From Phycisphaeraceae bacterium (lineage in GTDB: Bacteria; Planctomycetota; Phycisphaerae; Phycisphaerales; UBA1924), in NCBI GenBank assembly GCA_019636675.1, contig JAHBXC010000002.1, positions 310,001-374,000 of the forward strand: DNA of 64,000 nucleotides, given 5' to 3'. A model generated the notes under the pieces. That model did not search any database, was not told the origin of the DNA, and was given only the letters and a program-made list of their open reading frames with translations. Shown here one piece after another: positions 54,622 through 62,286 of the stretch. Position numbers and translations under genes: made by a program. Each line of letters opens with the position of its first letter. Within the stretch, counting starts at the first letter, position 1.

Positions 54622-57324
54622 TCAGTTCCCGGCGCCCATCTCGTCGACTCGAGCGAGGAGCTCGCCGATCTGGGCGCGGATCTGTGGCTCGTCGCCCCTC
54701 GTCTGGCCGCGGGTCTCGAGCTGCTCGAGCACGGTGAGCCCTCGTTCGGAGAAGCCCCGCGCCCGCGTCAGGAGGGGCGCGCGCTGGGCAGGGTTGGTCG
54801 ACGACTCGGCCTGCGCGATGGCGGCGCGGGAGAGCAGGGTGAGCGTGTAGCAGAGGTCGCGCTGATAGACCGCGTTCGCGGGGTCGCGACGGGCGAGGTC
54901 GGCGGCGACCGTTTCGGCGAGCTCGAACTGCGCGAGCGCGTCGGCGTAGCGGCCCGAGTCGAGGAGCAGGGTCCCGAGCCGGTTGCGCTGCACGCCGACG
55001 CTTCTGGCGAGCGAGAGGTTCTCCGGGGAGGACGCGGCGAGGGCCTCGCTGTCGGCGATGACGGCGCGCTGGATCTCGATGGCGCGCGCGGTCTGGGCGT
55101 TGGCGTGCAGGGCCTCGGCGAGCCTGCCCCGATAGATCGAGGCGTCGCGCCGGAGGCGCGCGTCCCCGGGGTCCTCGACCAGCAGCCCGGCCACGAGCGT
55201 GACCGCCTCGTCGAGGGAATCGATCGCGGCGGGCGCGTCGCCCATCGCCAGGCGGACGCTGGCGATGGAGTAGAGCGCGACGGCGAGGTCGCGCTTCTGG
55301 CGCGCGCCGTCGGGGTGGTCAGCGGCGAGGGCCCGGCGGTCCTGGACGGCGGCGCCGTAGCGACGGCGCGCGTCTTCGAGGTCCCCGGCGCGGTTGGACA
55401 GATCGCCGAGCGCGATAAGGGCGACCGAGCGGTCGCGCCGTGCGCTCTCGTTGAGGGAATCGCCCGCCAGGGTCCGCTCGGCCGCGACGAGGGCGCCCTC
55501 GTACGCGAGGCGGGCCTCGCCCTGCTTGCCGAGCCGTTCGAGCGTCTGCCCGGCGCTCAGGTTGGCCGCCAGGAGGCGCCGGTGCGTGTCGGCGGTGCGC
55601 GACTCAACGGGGATCGCGTCGAGAAGCGCGATGGCGCGGGTGTATCGCTCGAGCGCGGGCTCTGTCTTGCCGGTTTCGCGCAACATATCGCCGGTCTTGA
55701 TGAGGGCCGAGGCGACCTCGCCGGCGAGGGAAGCGCTGTCGGGCGTGCGCGCGAGCAGGCGCTCTCTGGTCGCGAGTGCGGCCTCGTACTGCGCGAGGGC
55801 CGCGTCGCGTTCGCCGGCGTTGCCGGAGCGGATGCCGCCGAGGGCGTCGCCCAGGCGTTCACGCACGAACGCGAGGTCGCGCTGGAGCGCGCCGTCGTCG
55901 GGGTGCCCCTGCTCGAGGCGCTCGAGGCGCTCGCGTGAGCCCTCGAAGAGGAGCCGGCGCGCCTCGACCGAGCCGCGGGTCTGCATGGCGCTGTCGACAT
56001 CGCCCGCGAGCGTGGTGAGCGCGTCGCGCAGGTCGACGGCGAGGCGTTCGGCCGACGCTCGCTGCACGGCTTCCGCGTCGCGGGCCCGGGCGGCCTGGTT
56101 GGCGGAGTACGCTGTCCCCACGAGCCCGATCGCGAGGGACGCGGCGACGAGGCCGCCGGCGACGACGCCCACGCGGTTGCGCTCGACGAACTTGCGCGAG
56201 CGGTAGACCAGCGTGTCGGGGCGCGCCACGACCGGGTAGTTCTTGAGGTGTCGGTCGAGGTCTTCGGAGAGCTGCTGCGCCGAGCGGTAGCGGCGCGAGG
56301 GCTCTTTGCGGAGCGCCATGAGGACGATGTTGTCGAGGTCGCCGCTGAGGCGCTTGGCGAGGCGCTCGGTGTCGCGCTTGGCGGTCGACGGATCGCCGGA
56401 GGTGAGGGGCCCGCTGCGCGGCTTGGAGGTGGCGGGCTGCCCGGTCTTGCTCGGGAGGTCGGCGCGCGTGATGGCGGTGCTGGGGCGTTCCGGCGCCTCT
56501 TCGCAGATGACGCGTTTGACCTCTTCGAGGACACGGCTCTGCAGGCGATAGGGGCGTCGCCCGGTGAGCAGCTCGAAGAGCACGACGCCAAGCGAGTAGA
56601 TGTCTGACGAGGTCGAGACATTCTCGCCGGTGACCTGCTCGGGGCTGGCGTACTCGGGCGTCATGAGGCGCACGTACGCGGCGGTGGGCTCGTAGTCGGC
56701 GCTGACGAGCCCGGGGTTGAGGAGCTTCGCGATGCCGAAGTCGACGAGCTTGGGCTCGCCGGTGTCGGTCACGAGGATGTTGCCGGGCTTGAGGTCGCGG
56801 TGCACGACGAGGTTCTGGTGCGCGAAGTGGACCGCTTCGCAGACCTTGCGGAACAGCTCGATGCGATCGGCGATGCTGAGCCGGTGATCGTCGCAGTAGC
56901 GGTCGATCGGCTTGCCGCGGATGTGCTCCATGACGAAGTAGGGGCGCCCGTCCTCGGTCGCGCCGGCGTCGAGCAGTCGCGCGATGTAGGGGTGCTCAAG
57001 GGCGGCGAGGAGCTTGCGCTCCAGCTCGAAGCGCCGGAGGAGGTCTTCGGTGTCCATGCCTCGCCGGAGCACCTTGACGGCAACGCGCGTGCGCACGCCC
57101 CCGGCGTCGCGGATGCCGAGGTAGACCACGCCCACGCCGCCCTTGCCCAGCACGTCGGTGATCGTGTAGGGCCCGATGTGGTCTGGCGTGGGTTCCTCGC
57201 CGGTGGAGGTGGCGGGCCGGTTGGTCCCAGACGCCGGTGCCGAGTGGGGCGTGGGCGTCAGTGGCTGTGTTTCAAAGTCCTCGGGAAGACCACCAGCGTT
57301 GGAGGGATCGTGGTTGTCGGCCAT
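54622..57324 (-). CDS. Membrane Ser/Thr protein kinase with TPR-like C terminus
   Basis: Receptor-like kinase of 900 residues. A 50-residue polar N terminus rich in Pro and Thr precedes the kinase domain (about 52-370), which has GKGGVGVVY, VVHRDLKPGN with catalytic Asp177, and DFG. An insertion rich in Ser, Thr and Pro lies near residue 300. One membrane helix sits at about 384-404. The C-terminal 490 residues are helical and alanine-rich, with repeated units resembling TPR motifs (for example AAIDSLDEAVTLVAGLL). The layout matches the PknB-like kinases expanded in planctomycetes. An FG-GAP gene ends 28 bases upstream on the same strand, so the two may be co-transcribed. Confidence 0.94.
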   Translation of the reverse strand: MADNHDPSNAGGLPEDFETQPLTPTPHSAPASGTNRPATSTGEEPTPDHIGPYTITDVLGKGGVGVVYLGIRDAGGVRTRVAVKVLRRGMDTEDLLRRFELERKLLAALEHPYIARLLDAGATEDGRPYFVMEHIRGKPIDRYCDDHRLSIADRIELFRKVCEAVHFAHQNLVVHRDLKPGNILVTDTGEPKLVDFGIAKLLNPGLVSADYEPTAAYVRLMTPEYASPEQVTGENVSTSSDIYSLGVVLFELLTGRRPYRLQSRVLEEVKRVICEEAPERPSTAITRADLPSKTGQPATSKPRSGPLTSGDPSTAKRDTERLAKRLSGDLDNIVLMALRKEPSRRYRSAQQLSEDLDRHLKNYPVVARPDTLVYRSRKFVERNRVGVVAGGLVAASLAIGLVGTAYSANQAARARDAEAVQRASAERLAVDLRDALTTLAGDVDSAMQTRGSVEARRLLFEGSRERLERLEQGHPDDGALQRDLAFVRERLGDALGGIRSGNAGERDAALAQYEAALATRERLLARTPDSASLAGEVASALIKTGDMLRETGKTEPALERYTRAIALLDAIPVESRTADTHRRLLAANLSAGQTLERLGKQGEARLAYEGALVAAERTLAGDSLNESARRDRSVALIALGDLSNRAGDLEDARRRYGAAVQDRRALAADHPDGARQKRDLAVALYSIASVRLAMGDAPAAIDSLDEAVTLVAGLLVEDPGDARLRRDASIYRGRLAEALHANAQTARAIEIQRAVIADSEALAASSPENLSLARSVGVQRNRLGTLLLDSGRYADALAQFELAETVAADLARRDPANAVYQRDLCYTLTLLSRAAIAQAESSTNPAQRAPLLTRARGFSERGLTVLEQLETRGQTRGDEPQIRAQIGELLARVDEMGAGN

Positions 57325-57352
57325 GTTCGCTTTCTCAGCGCGGCGCGCGGCG

Positions 57353-59404
57353 TCAATCGCAGATCGCGCCGAAGTTCGTGAGGACCTGATTCAGATCGGT
57401 GAAGTCTACAACGCCGTCCGAGTTCAGGTCTGCAGGGATGTTCGCGCCCTTATCGCCGAAGTCGTCCAGGACGCGCATCAGGTCCTGGAAATCGACCATG
57501 CCGTCGCCGTTCACGTCGCCCGGGCAGGGCGGGGTCTGCGGGAGCACGCCCAGGAGCGTCCAGAGCATGCCGGGCATGCTGGGGGGCGCGCCGACGCAGG
57601 CGAGGTCGGGGAGCCCATCCCCGTTGAAGTCTGCGGTCGTGAGGTCGATCGGGCCTGTCGTCATGGGGGCGGCGACGGGGTCGTCGAAGAGCCCGTTACC
57701 GATATTGCGCAGGAAGTCGACCGTGTCGGACGCGGCGTCCGCGGTGACGAGGTCGGGGAGCGTTCCCCCGAAGAACCGGGCGGCGCCGATCGCGACCGGC
57801 TGGGCGCCCACCTGGATGATGTCAGAGAGGAAGAACCCGCCCCAGCCCCGGGGAATCCCCTGGTTGATCAGCACCGTGACGGTGCTGGTCTGGCGCTCGA
57901 CGGTGGCGACATCGAGCCGCCCATCGCCGTCGAGGTCTTCCAGCACGAAGGCGACGGGCTCCGAGACGGGCTCGGGGCCGACCGGGAAGTCGAGGCGGTC
58001 ATTGAGGTCGAAGCGCTCGGGGATGTCGGAGCGCTGCAGCAGGACGGAGACGGCGCCGAACGAGGGGTCGACCCAGATGAGATCGCCAAGCCCGTCGCCG
58101 TCGAGATCGGCGAGCGCGACCTGGGTGGGGGTTCCGCCCACGACGAGGGCGACGGGCGGCAGGTAGGCCCCGACGGCGCCCTCGAGGAAACCGACGATGC
58201 CTTGGGAGGCGGACGCGAAGACGAGGTCTCGGAACTTCCCGACGCCTCGTCCGAGGTCCTTGGTGTTGTCGAGGTCGCCGGGCTGGACGTCGTCCTGGCC
58301 GAAGCCGAGGGGGATGGTCGCGGGCGGTGAGAACGAGCCGCCGCCGGCGCCGCGCAGAAAGACGAGGTCCCCGCCGCCGCGCTGGGCGACGAGCAGGTCG
58401 GTGATCCCGTCGTCGTCGATGTCCTCGGCCTTCACATCGGACGGGTCGTCGCCGGCGGGGAGCGAATCGGGGGTGGAGAAGCCGAGCCAGTCATCGCCCG
58501 CGAGCCCGCGCGGGACCGAGTTCAGCCCGAGGTTCCGGTAGACGAGCACGCTGTTAGTCCCGGCGTCGGTGATCGCGATGTCGGGGAACCCATCCGAGTT
58601 GAAGAACCCGCTCGCGATGGAGGTCGGTCGTTCGCCGGCGGGATCGATGCGCGGCGGCAGGACGATGTCGGGGTTCTGGATGTCCTCGCGCAGGACCTCG
58701 ACCTGAAAGACGAGGGTGTTGAACTCCATCGGGCTGAACGGCGAGGTGCGCGCGATGTCCTCGAAGGCGAACAGCGTGGCGCCGTTGGCCGCGAAGGCGA
58801 GCATCTGGTCGAAGCCGCCGGGGTTCGCGCTGGCGCGGCTGAAGAGAGGCGAGCGTGTTCTGCCGAGCTCGTCGTTGCTGCCCTGACCGTCCGGGTCCTC
58901 GTAGAACGAGCCGGGGTCGGCGCGGAAGGCGTCGAGTTGGTTGTTGGGGATCGAGAAGAACCCGAGGCGCGTGCCGGCAGGGAAGATGTACTCCTGCGAG
59001 ACCGACGGCGGGTCGACCTCCCGATCGTCGAAGACGAGTGTCGCGTTCTGCGCCGAGAGCGCTTCGATCGCGTGCGCAAGACGGTCGGCAGACGGGTTCG
59101 CGCTGACGCTGTCGAGCAGGTAGAATCCGAAGCTGAAGAACAGCTCGCCCACGATGGGGTTCGGCCTGTCCCAGATGAACCGGAAACGCACGGCGACCAT
59201 CTCGCCCGGCGCGCCGGGGACGACATACCACTCTGCGACGCTCTCGGACGCGAAGTTGGTCGCGCCGATGCCGACGGAGTCGAGCAACATCGGGATGTCG
59301 GTCTGGCCGACATTGTCGCCGAAGAACGTCACCGTGTCGGCGACGGCGCTGACGGAAAGCAGCGCGGCGACACCGCACAGACACCCACTCACTCTGGAAA
59401 TCAT
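57353..59404 (-). CDS. Secreted FG-GAP protein with C-terminal dockerin-like pair
   Basis: Exported protein of 683 residues. The signal peptide ends near SAVA-D at residue 23. About 240 residues of unassigned beta-rich sequence follow. Then come about seven FG-GAP-type units, with loops such as DIDDDGITD, DLDGDGLGD, DLDGDGRLD and DFNGDGLPD, enough for one seven-bladed propeller. The last 57 residues are a Cys-bracketed pair of dockerin-like calcium loops. The ATG at 59404 is chosen over one 18 codons upstream because it gives a proper signal and has AAAGGA seven bases before it. It is located directly upstream of the kinase gene. Confidence 0.9.
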   Translation of the reverse strand: MISRVSGCLCGVAALLSVSAVADTVTFFGDNVGQTDIPMLLDSVGIGATNFASESVAEWYVVPGAPGEMVAVRFRFIWDRPNPIVGELFFSFGFYLLDSVSANPSADRLAHAIEALSAQNATLVFDDREVDPPSVSQEYIFPAGTRLGFFSIPNNQLDAFRADPGSFYEDPDGQGSNDELGRTRSPLFSRASANPGGFDQMLAFAANGATLFAFEDIARTSPFSPMEFNTLVFQVEVLREDIQNPDIVLPPRIDPAGERPTSIASGFFNSDGFPDIAITDAGTNSVLVYRNLGLNSVPRGLAGDDWLGFSTPDSLPAGDDPSDVKAEDIDDDGITDLLVAQRGGGDLVFLRGAGGGSFSPPATIPLGFGQDDVQPGDLDNTKDLGRGVGKFRDLVFASASQGIVGFLEGAVGAYLPPVALVVGGTPTQVALADLDGDGLGDLIWVDPSFGAVSVLLQRSDIPERFDLNDRLDFPVGPEPVSEPVAFVLEDLDGDGRLDVATVERQTSTVTVLINQGIPRGWGGFFLSDIIQVGAQPVAIGAARFFGGTLPDLVTADAASDTVDFLRNIGNGLFDDPVAAPMTTGPIDLTTADFNGDGLPDLACVGAPPSMPGMLWTLLGVLPQTPPCPGDVNGDGMVDFQDLMRVLDDFGDKGANIPADLNSDGVVDFTDLNQVLTNFGAICD

Positions 59405-59446
59405 CGCGTTCCTTTCCTCACTCGCGCGCGTTCGCCCCGCCGGTGC

Positions 59447-59454
59447 ATGGTACC
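59447..59454 (-). promoter_or_regulatory. Candidate -10 box for the FG-GAP and kinase genes
   Basis: On the minus strand GGTACCAT places TACCAT about 42 bases before the ATG at 59404. No clear -35 box. Further upstream a hairpin CGGGGTT/AACCCCG near 59500 lacks a T-run. Confidence 0.35.
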
Positions 59455-59564
59455 ACACTCCCGGGTAAGGGAGAAGCGGTTTCTTTCCGGGTTTGTACGG
59501 GGTTTTTGGGCAACCCCGCGGTAATCTGGGGGGGCGGGCGTGGCCGAACGGGCTGGGGGCTGCT

Positions 59565-61661
59565 TCAGCAGGAGTTGCCGAAGTTCGAGAGCACGATGTT
59601 GAGGTCGGCGAAGTTCACCACGCCGTCGCTGTTGAGGTCGCCCGCGAGGCCGATCCCGGTCATCCCGAACTCGCTCAGGACGGTGTTGAGGTCCGCGAAA
59701 TTGACGAGGCGATCGCCGTTGGTGTCGCCCGCACAGAGCAGGATCTCGAAGAGCTGGGCGCCGGTGTCGACGCCGTCGGAGTTGCTGACCCGGATGTCGC
59801 GCAGGCCGGGCGTCGCGCCGGGGTCGATCGTGATTGTGGCGATCGCCTGGGTCCCAAGCGTGTCGATGGGCGTGAGCGATGTCGCGGTCCATCCGACGCC
59901 AGAGAGCGTCAACCCGGTCGGCAGCAGGAAGTTCGCGCCGTCGACGACGACCGTGACGGTCTCGCCCCGGTACGCGCTGGCGGGCGAGACAGCGAGGACG
60001 CGCGTCGCGGCGGTGTGCGTCTCGACGAGGATCGTGTCGGTCGCGATGGTCCCGAAGCTGTCGGTCACGCGCAGCGTGACGGGGAACACGCCGGTGGACG
60101 GGTACACGAAGGAGAACTCGCCTGCGCCGCTGGCGTCGAAGACCCCGTCACCGTCGATGTCCCATTCGTACGAGGTGATCGTTGCGCCCGGCGCGGTCGT
60201 GTAGGAGTTGATGTGTCCCATGAACCAGCACGGCGCGCCGGCGCGGCAGCGCTTGTCGATCCCGGCGATCGCGACCGGCGCGTGCGGCGCCGTGCCCACG
60301 CTGATGCTCAGCGTGTAGAGCTGCACGATCTGGTGCGCGTTGGGGCCTGTGTCCGTGACCCGTATCGCGTAGTCGCCCACGCCGAGCGCCGGGATGGCGA
60401 TCGATTCGAGCACCCCAGGCCCGGAAGTGTTCGAGAGCCACGCCTGGCCCGAGTTGAGGTCCTGCAGCTCGAGCAGGATGTCGCCAGCGGCGTTCGCGTC
60501 GATGGTGGTGATCGCGCCGTTGCAGCCGGTGGTCTGCTGCGCGTTGTCGTACACGCCCCCGGTGGGGATGGCGAGGATGGAGACGCTCTGCGAGCCGGGC
60601 GCCGAGAGTCGCAAACGGAACCAGTCGGTGTGCGTGCCGTTGGGGCCGGCGGCGCCGTTGAGCGACAGGTCGCGCTCGATGATCGAGCGGGTTGACGGCG
60701 AGGAAAGATCGCCGAAGTCGTGCGCGTCGGCCGGGGTGTGATTGCCCGCGTAGCGGTCGCCGTAGCTGCGCCCGGCGCCGCGGATGTCGTCGACGCTGAC
60801 TCCATCGAAGTTGGTGGGGACCTGCGGCTCCATGACCTTGGTCTGGTTGCAGGGGACGACGTGGATCATGCCGAGGCCGTGCCCGTGCTCGTGGACAACG
60901 GTGTTGCGGAACGCACGGAAGTTGTTGGCCGGGTTGTTGAACTGGAGGATGTTGAAGTTGTTAGTCGCGATGAACATGTCGCCGCCGCCGACGGTCGCGG
61001 TCCCCGTCGCGCTGGGGAAGGCGTTGTAGCCGAGGAACCCTGCGCCGGCGGCGGGCGCGCCGCCGATGCGGATGTCGCCGCGGGCCGGGTCGGGGATCTC
61101 GCTCGCGTCCATTGGTGAGTTGTCGTCGCGAACCTCGCGGTAGTCGAGTCCGGCGGAGCGTGCCCACGACGCGAGCGACTGGCGTACGAACTCGCGCCCG
61201 CGGTCGATGTCGCCGAAGGTGTTGATGAATCGCTGGTTGAGGTCGTTGGGGCCGACGGAAGGGGCGTGGATCGCCGCGAGGCCCCACTGCACGCCGTCGT
61301 CGGGGAAGCTGTAGGTCAGACTCGCGCGAGAGGCCTGTCCGTTCTGGCCAAGGCCTGCCGCGCCCTGCCAGACAACGGTGTCGGTCACGAAGCGGTCGTG
61401 CGGATCGAACGCGAGCTGTGTGGGCGCTCGCAGGTCGAACTGCGCGATCGCGCGCCGGAGGTCCTCACGCGAGAGATCGGCCGGGAAGCAGGTCGGCAGG
61501 AATCGCGCCGACACGAGGAGCGGGTCGTCGCACCCGGCGGCGCACCGTGGGTTCGTGGTGTCGTACGGCGCGGCTGCGACCGCGAGCGAGCCCGCGGCGG
61601 CGGTGTAGGACGACGCGGCGATGATCGCGCGCCAGGCAGTCCGAGGAAGTCCGGTTGGCAT
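59565..61661 (-). CDS. Secreted metzincin metalloprotease with PKD-like and dockerin-like domains
   Basis: Exported protein of 698 residues. After a signal sequence of about 32 residues and a propeptide-like part comes a matrixin-type protease domain. Its zinc motif is HEHGHGLGMIH at residues 257-267 with Glu258 as base, followed by a KVMEP segment that may be the Met-turn. Next are a beta-rich region resembling bacterial pre-peptidase domains, a PKD-like domain (ITSYEWDIDGDGVFDASG), an IPT/TIG-like domain, and finally the Cys-bracketed dockerin-like pair. The ATG at 61661 has GGAG eight bases upstream; the longer form adds 34 residues without a signal. It probably cuts extracellular proteins. 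Confidence 0.91.
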   Translation of the reverse strand: MPTGLPRTAWRAIIAASSYTAAAGSLAVAAAPYDTTNPRCAAGCDDPLLVSARFLPTCFPADLSREDLRRAIAQFDLRAPTQLAFDPHDRFVTDTVVWQGAAGLGQNGQASRASLTYSFPDDGVQWGLAAIHAPSVGPNDLNQRFINTFGDIDRGREFVRQSLASWARSAGLDYREVRDDNSPMDASEIPDPARGDIRIGGAPAAGAGFLGYNAFPSATGTATVGGGDMFIATNNFNILQFNNPANNFRAFRNTVVHEHGHGLGMIHVVPCNQTKVMEPQVPTNFDGVSVDDIRGAGRSYGDRYAGNHTPADAHDFGDLSSPSTRSIIERDLSLNGAAGPNGTHTDWFRLRLSAPGSQSVSILAIPTGGVYDNAQQTTGCNGAITTIDANAAGDILLELQDLNSGQAWLSNTSGPGVLESIAIPALGVGDYAIRVTDTGPNAHQIVQLYTLSISVGTAPHAPVAIAGIDKRCRAGAPCWFMGHINSYTTAPGATITSYEWDIDGDGVFDASGAGEFSFVYPSTGVFPVTLRVTDSFGTIATDTILVETHTAATRVLAVSPASAYRGETVTVVVDGANFLLPTGLTLSGVGWTATSLTPIDTLGTQAIATITIDPGATPGLRDIRVSNSDGVDTGAQLFEILLCAGDTNGDRLVNFADLNTVLSEFGMTGIGLAGDLNSDGVVNFADLNIVLSNFGNSC

Positions 61662-61829
61662 CGCTGAGCTCCGTCTCCCCGGTGCGTGTCCGAGTACGGG
61701 CGCAGGTCGATCGTGCGGCCCGATTCGCGTCGCGGCGACGGGCGCACGGCTGCGTCTCGCCACGAGTATGACACAAAACGGATGCGGAGGGAAGGGAATT
61801 CGGCGCTTCCTCGAGGCGGAAGCCGGCCC

Positions 61830-62132
61830 TCAGCGTTCGAGCCGGCTCGCCAGGGCTCGCCCGAGCTTGCCGGCGGCGTCGCTGGCGGCGGCGTAGAACG
61901 TCTCGGCGATGGCCTCGATCGCGATGGGGTCCCGTCCGCTGGGGCGTGCCTCGAGGAGGCACCGCTTGTCGGGCGGGCCGGACTTGCTTACGCCGTTGAC
62001 ATCGGAGAAGTGCACCTCGACGCGGGTCACACGGTCGGCGAACCGCCCGATCTCGGAGTCGAGCGTGTTCTCGACGTGGGCCTCGAGCGGGACGGACGAG
62101 TCGACGTTGGCGTAGTTGAACTGGATCTGCAT
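61830..62132 (-). CDS. hpf: Short ribosome hibernation promoting factor (HPF/RaiA family)
   Basis: Protein of 100 residues that binds the small ribosomal subunit in resting cells. The family pattern is visible: an opening strand MQIQFNYANV, the EIGRFADRVTRVEVHFSDVNG segment (shortened here to its core VTRVEVHFSD), and an acidic-to-basic ending AAGKLGRALASRLER. The C-terminal dimerisation domain of the long form is absent, so it is the short type. AAGGAG seven bases before the ATG supports the start. It stands alone between two secreted-protein genes, right after a strong terminator. Confidence 0.86.
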   Translation of the reverse strand: MQIQFNYANVDSSVPLEAHVENTLDSEIGRFADRVTRVEVHFSDVNGVSKSGPPDKRCLLEARPSGRDPIAIEAIAETFYAAASDAAGKLGRALASRLER

Positions 62133-62230
62133 GTGGGGACTCCTTAGGCCGGTGGGGTCTCGTGCGGCCCCTGCGCGGTGTACGGGAGCGGGGGGATGGG
62201 GGTTCGGCGTTTGGAGCGTTGCGAGGCACG

Positions 62231-62259
62231 AAAAAGGCCCGAGACTGGGTCTCGGGCCT
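62231..62259 (-). terminator. Rho-independent terminator of the cysteine-rich dockerin-like gene
   Basis: On the minus strand an 11-base-pair stem AGGCCCGAGAC/GTCTCGGGCCT with a three-base loop is followed by a run of T. It lies 28 bases after the stop codon at 62287. Confidence 0.92.
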
Positions 62260-62286
62260 GAAGGGTCTGGGATGTGTCCGGGCGGA

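Noticed and set aside
59485..59525. Hairpin CGGGGTT/AACCCCG between two dockerin-like genes as a terminator
   Set aside because: No T-run follows on either strand, so I did not list it as a terminator.
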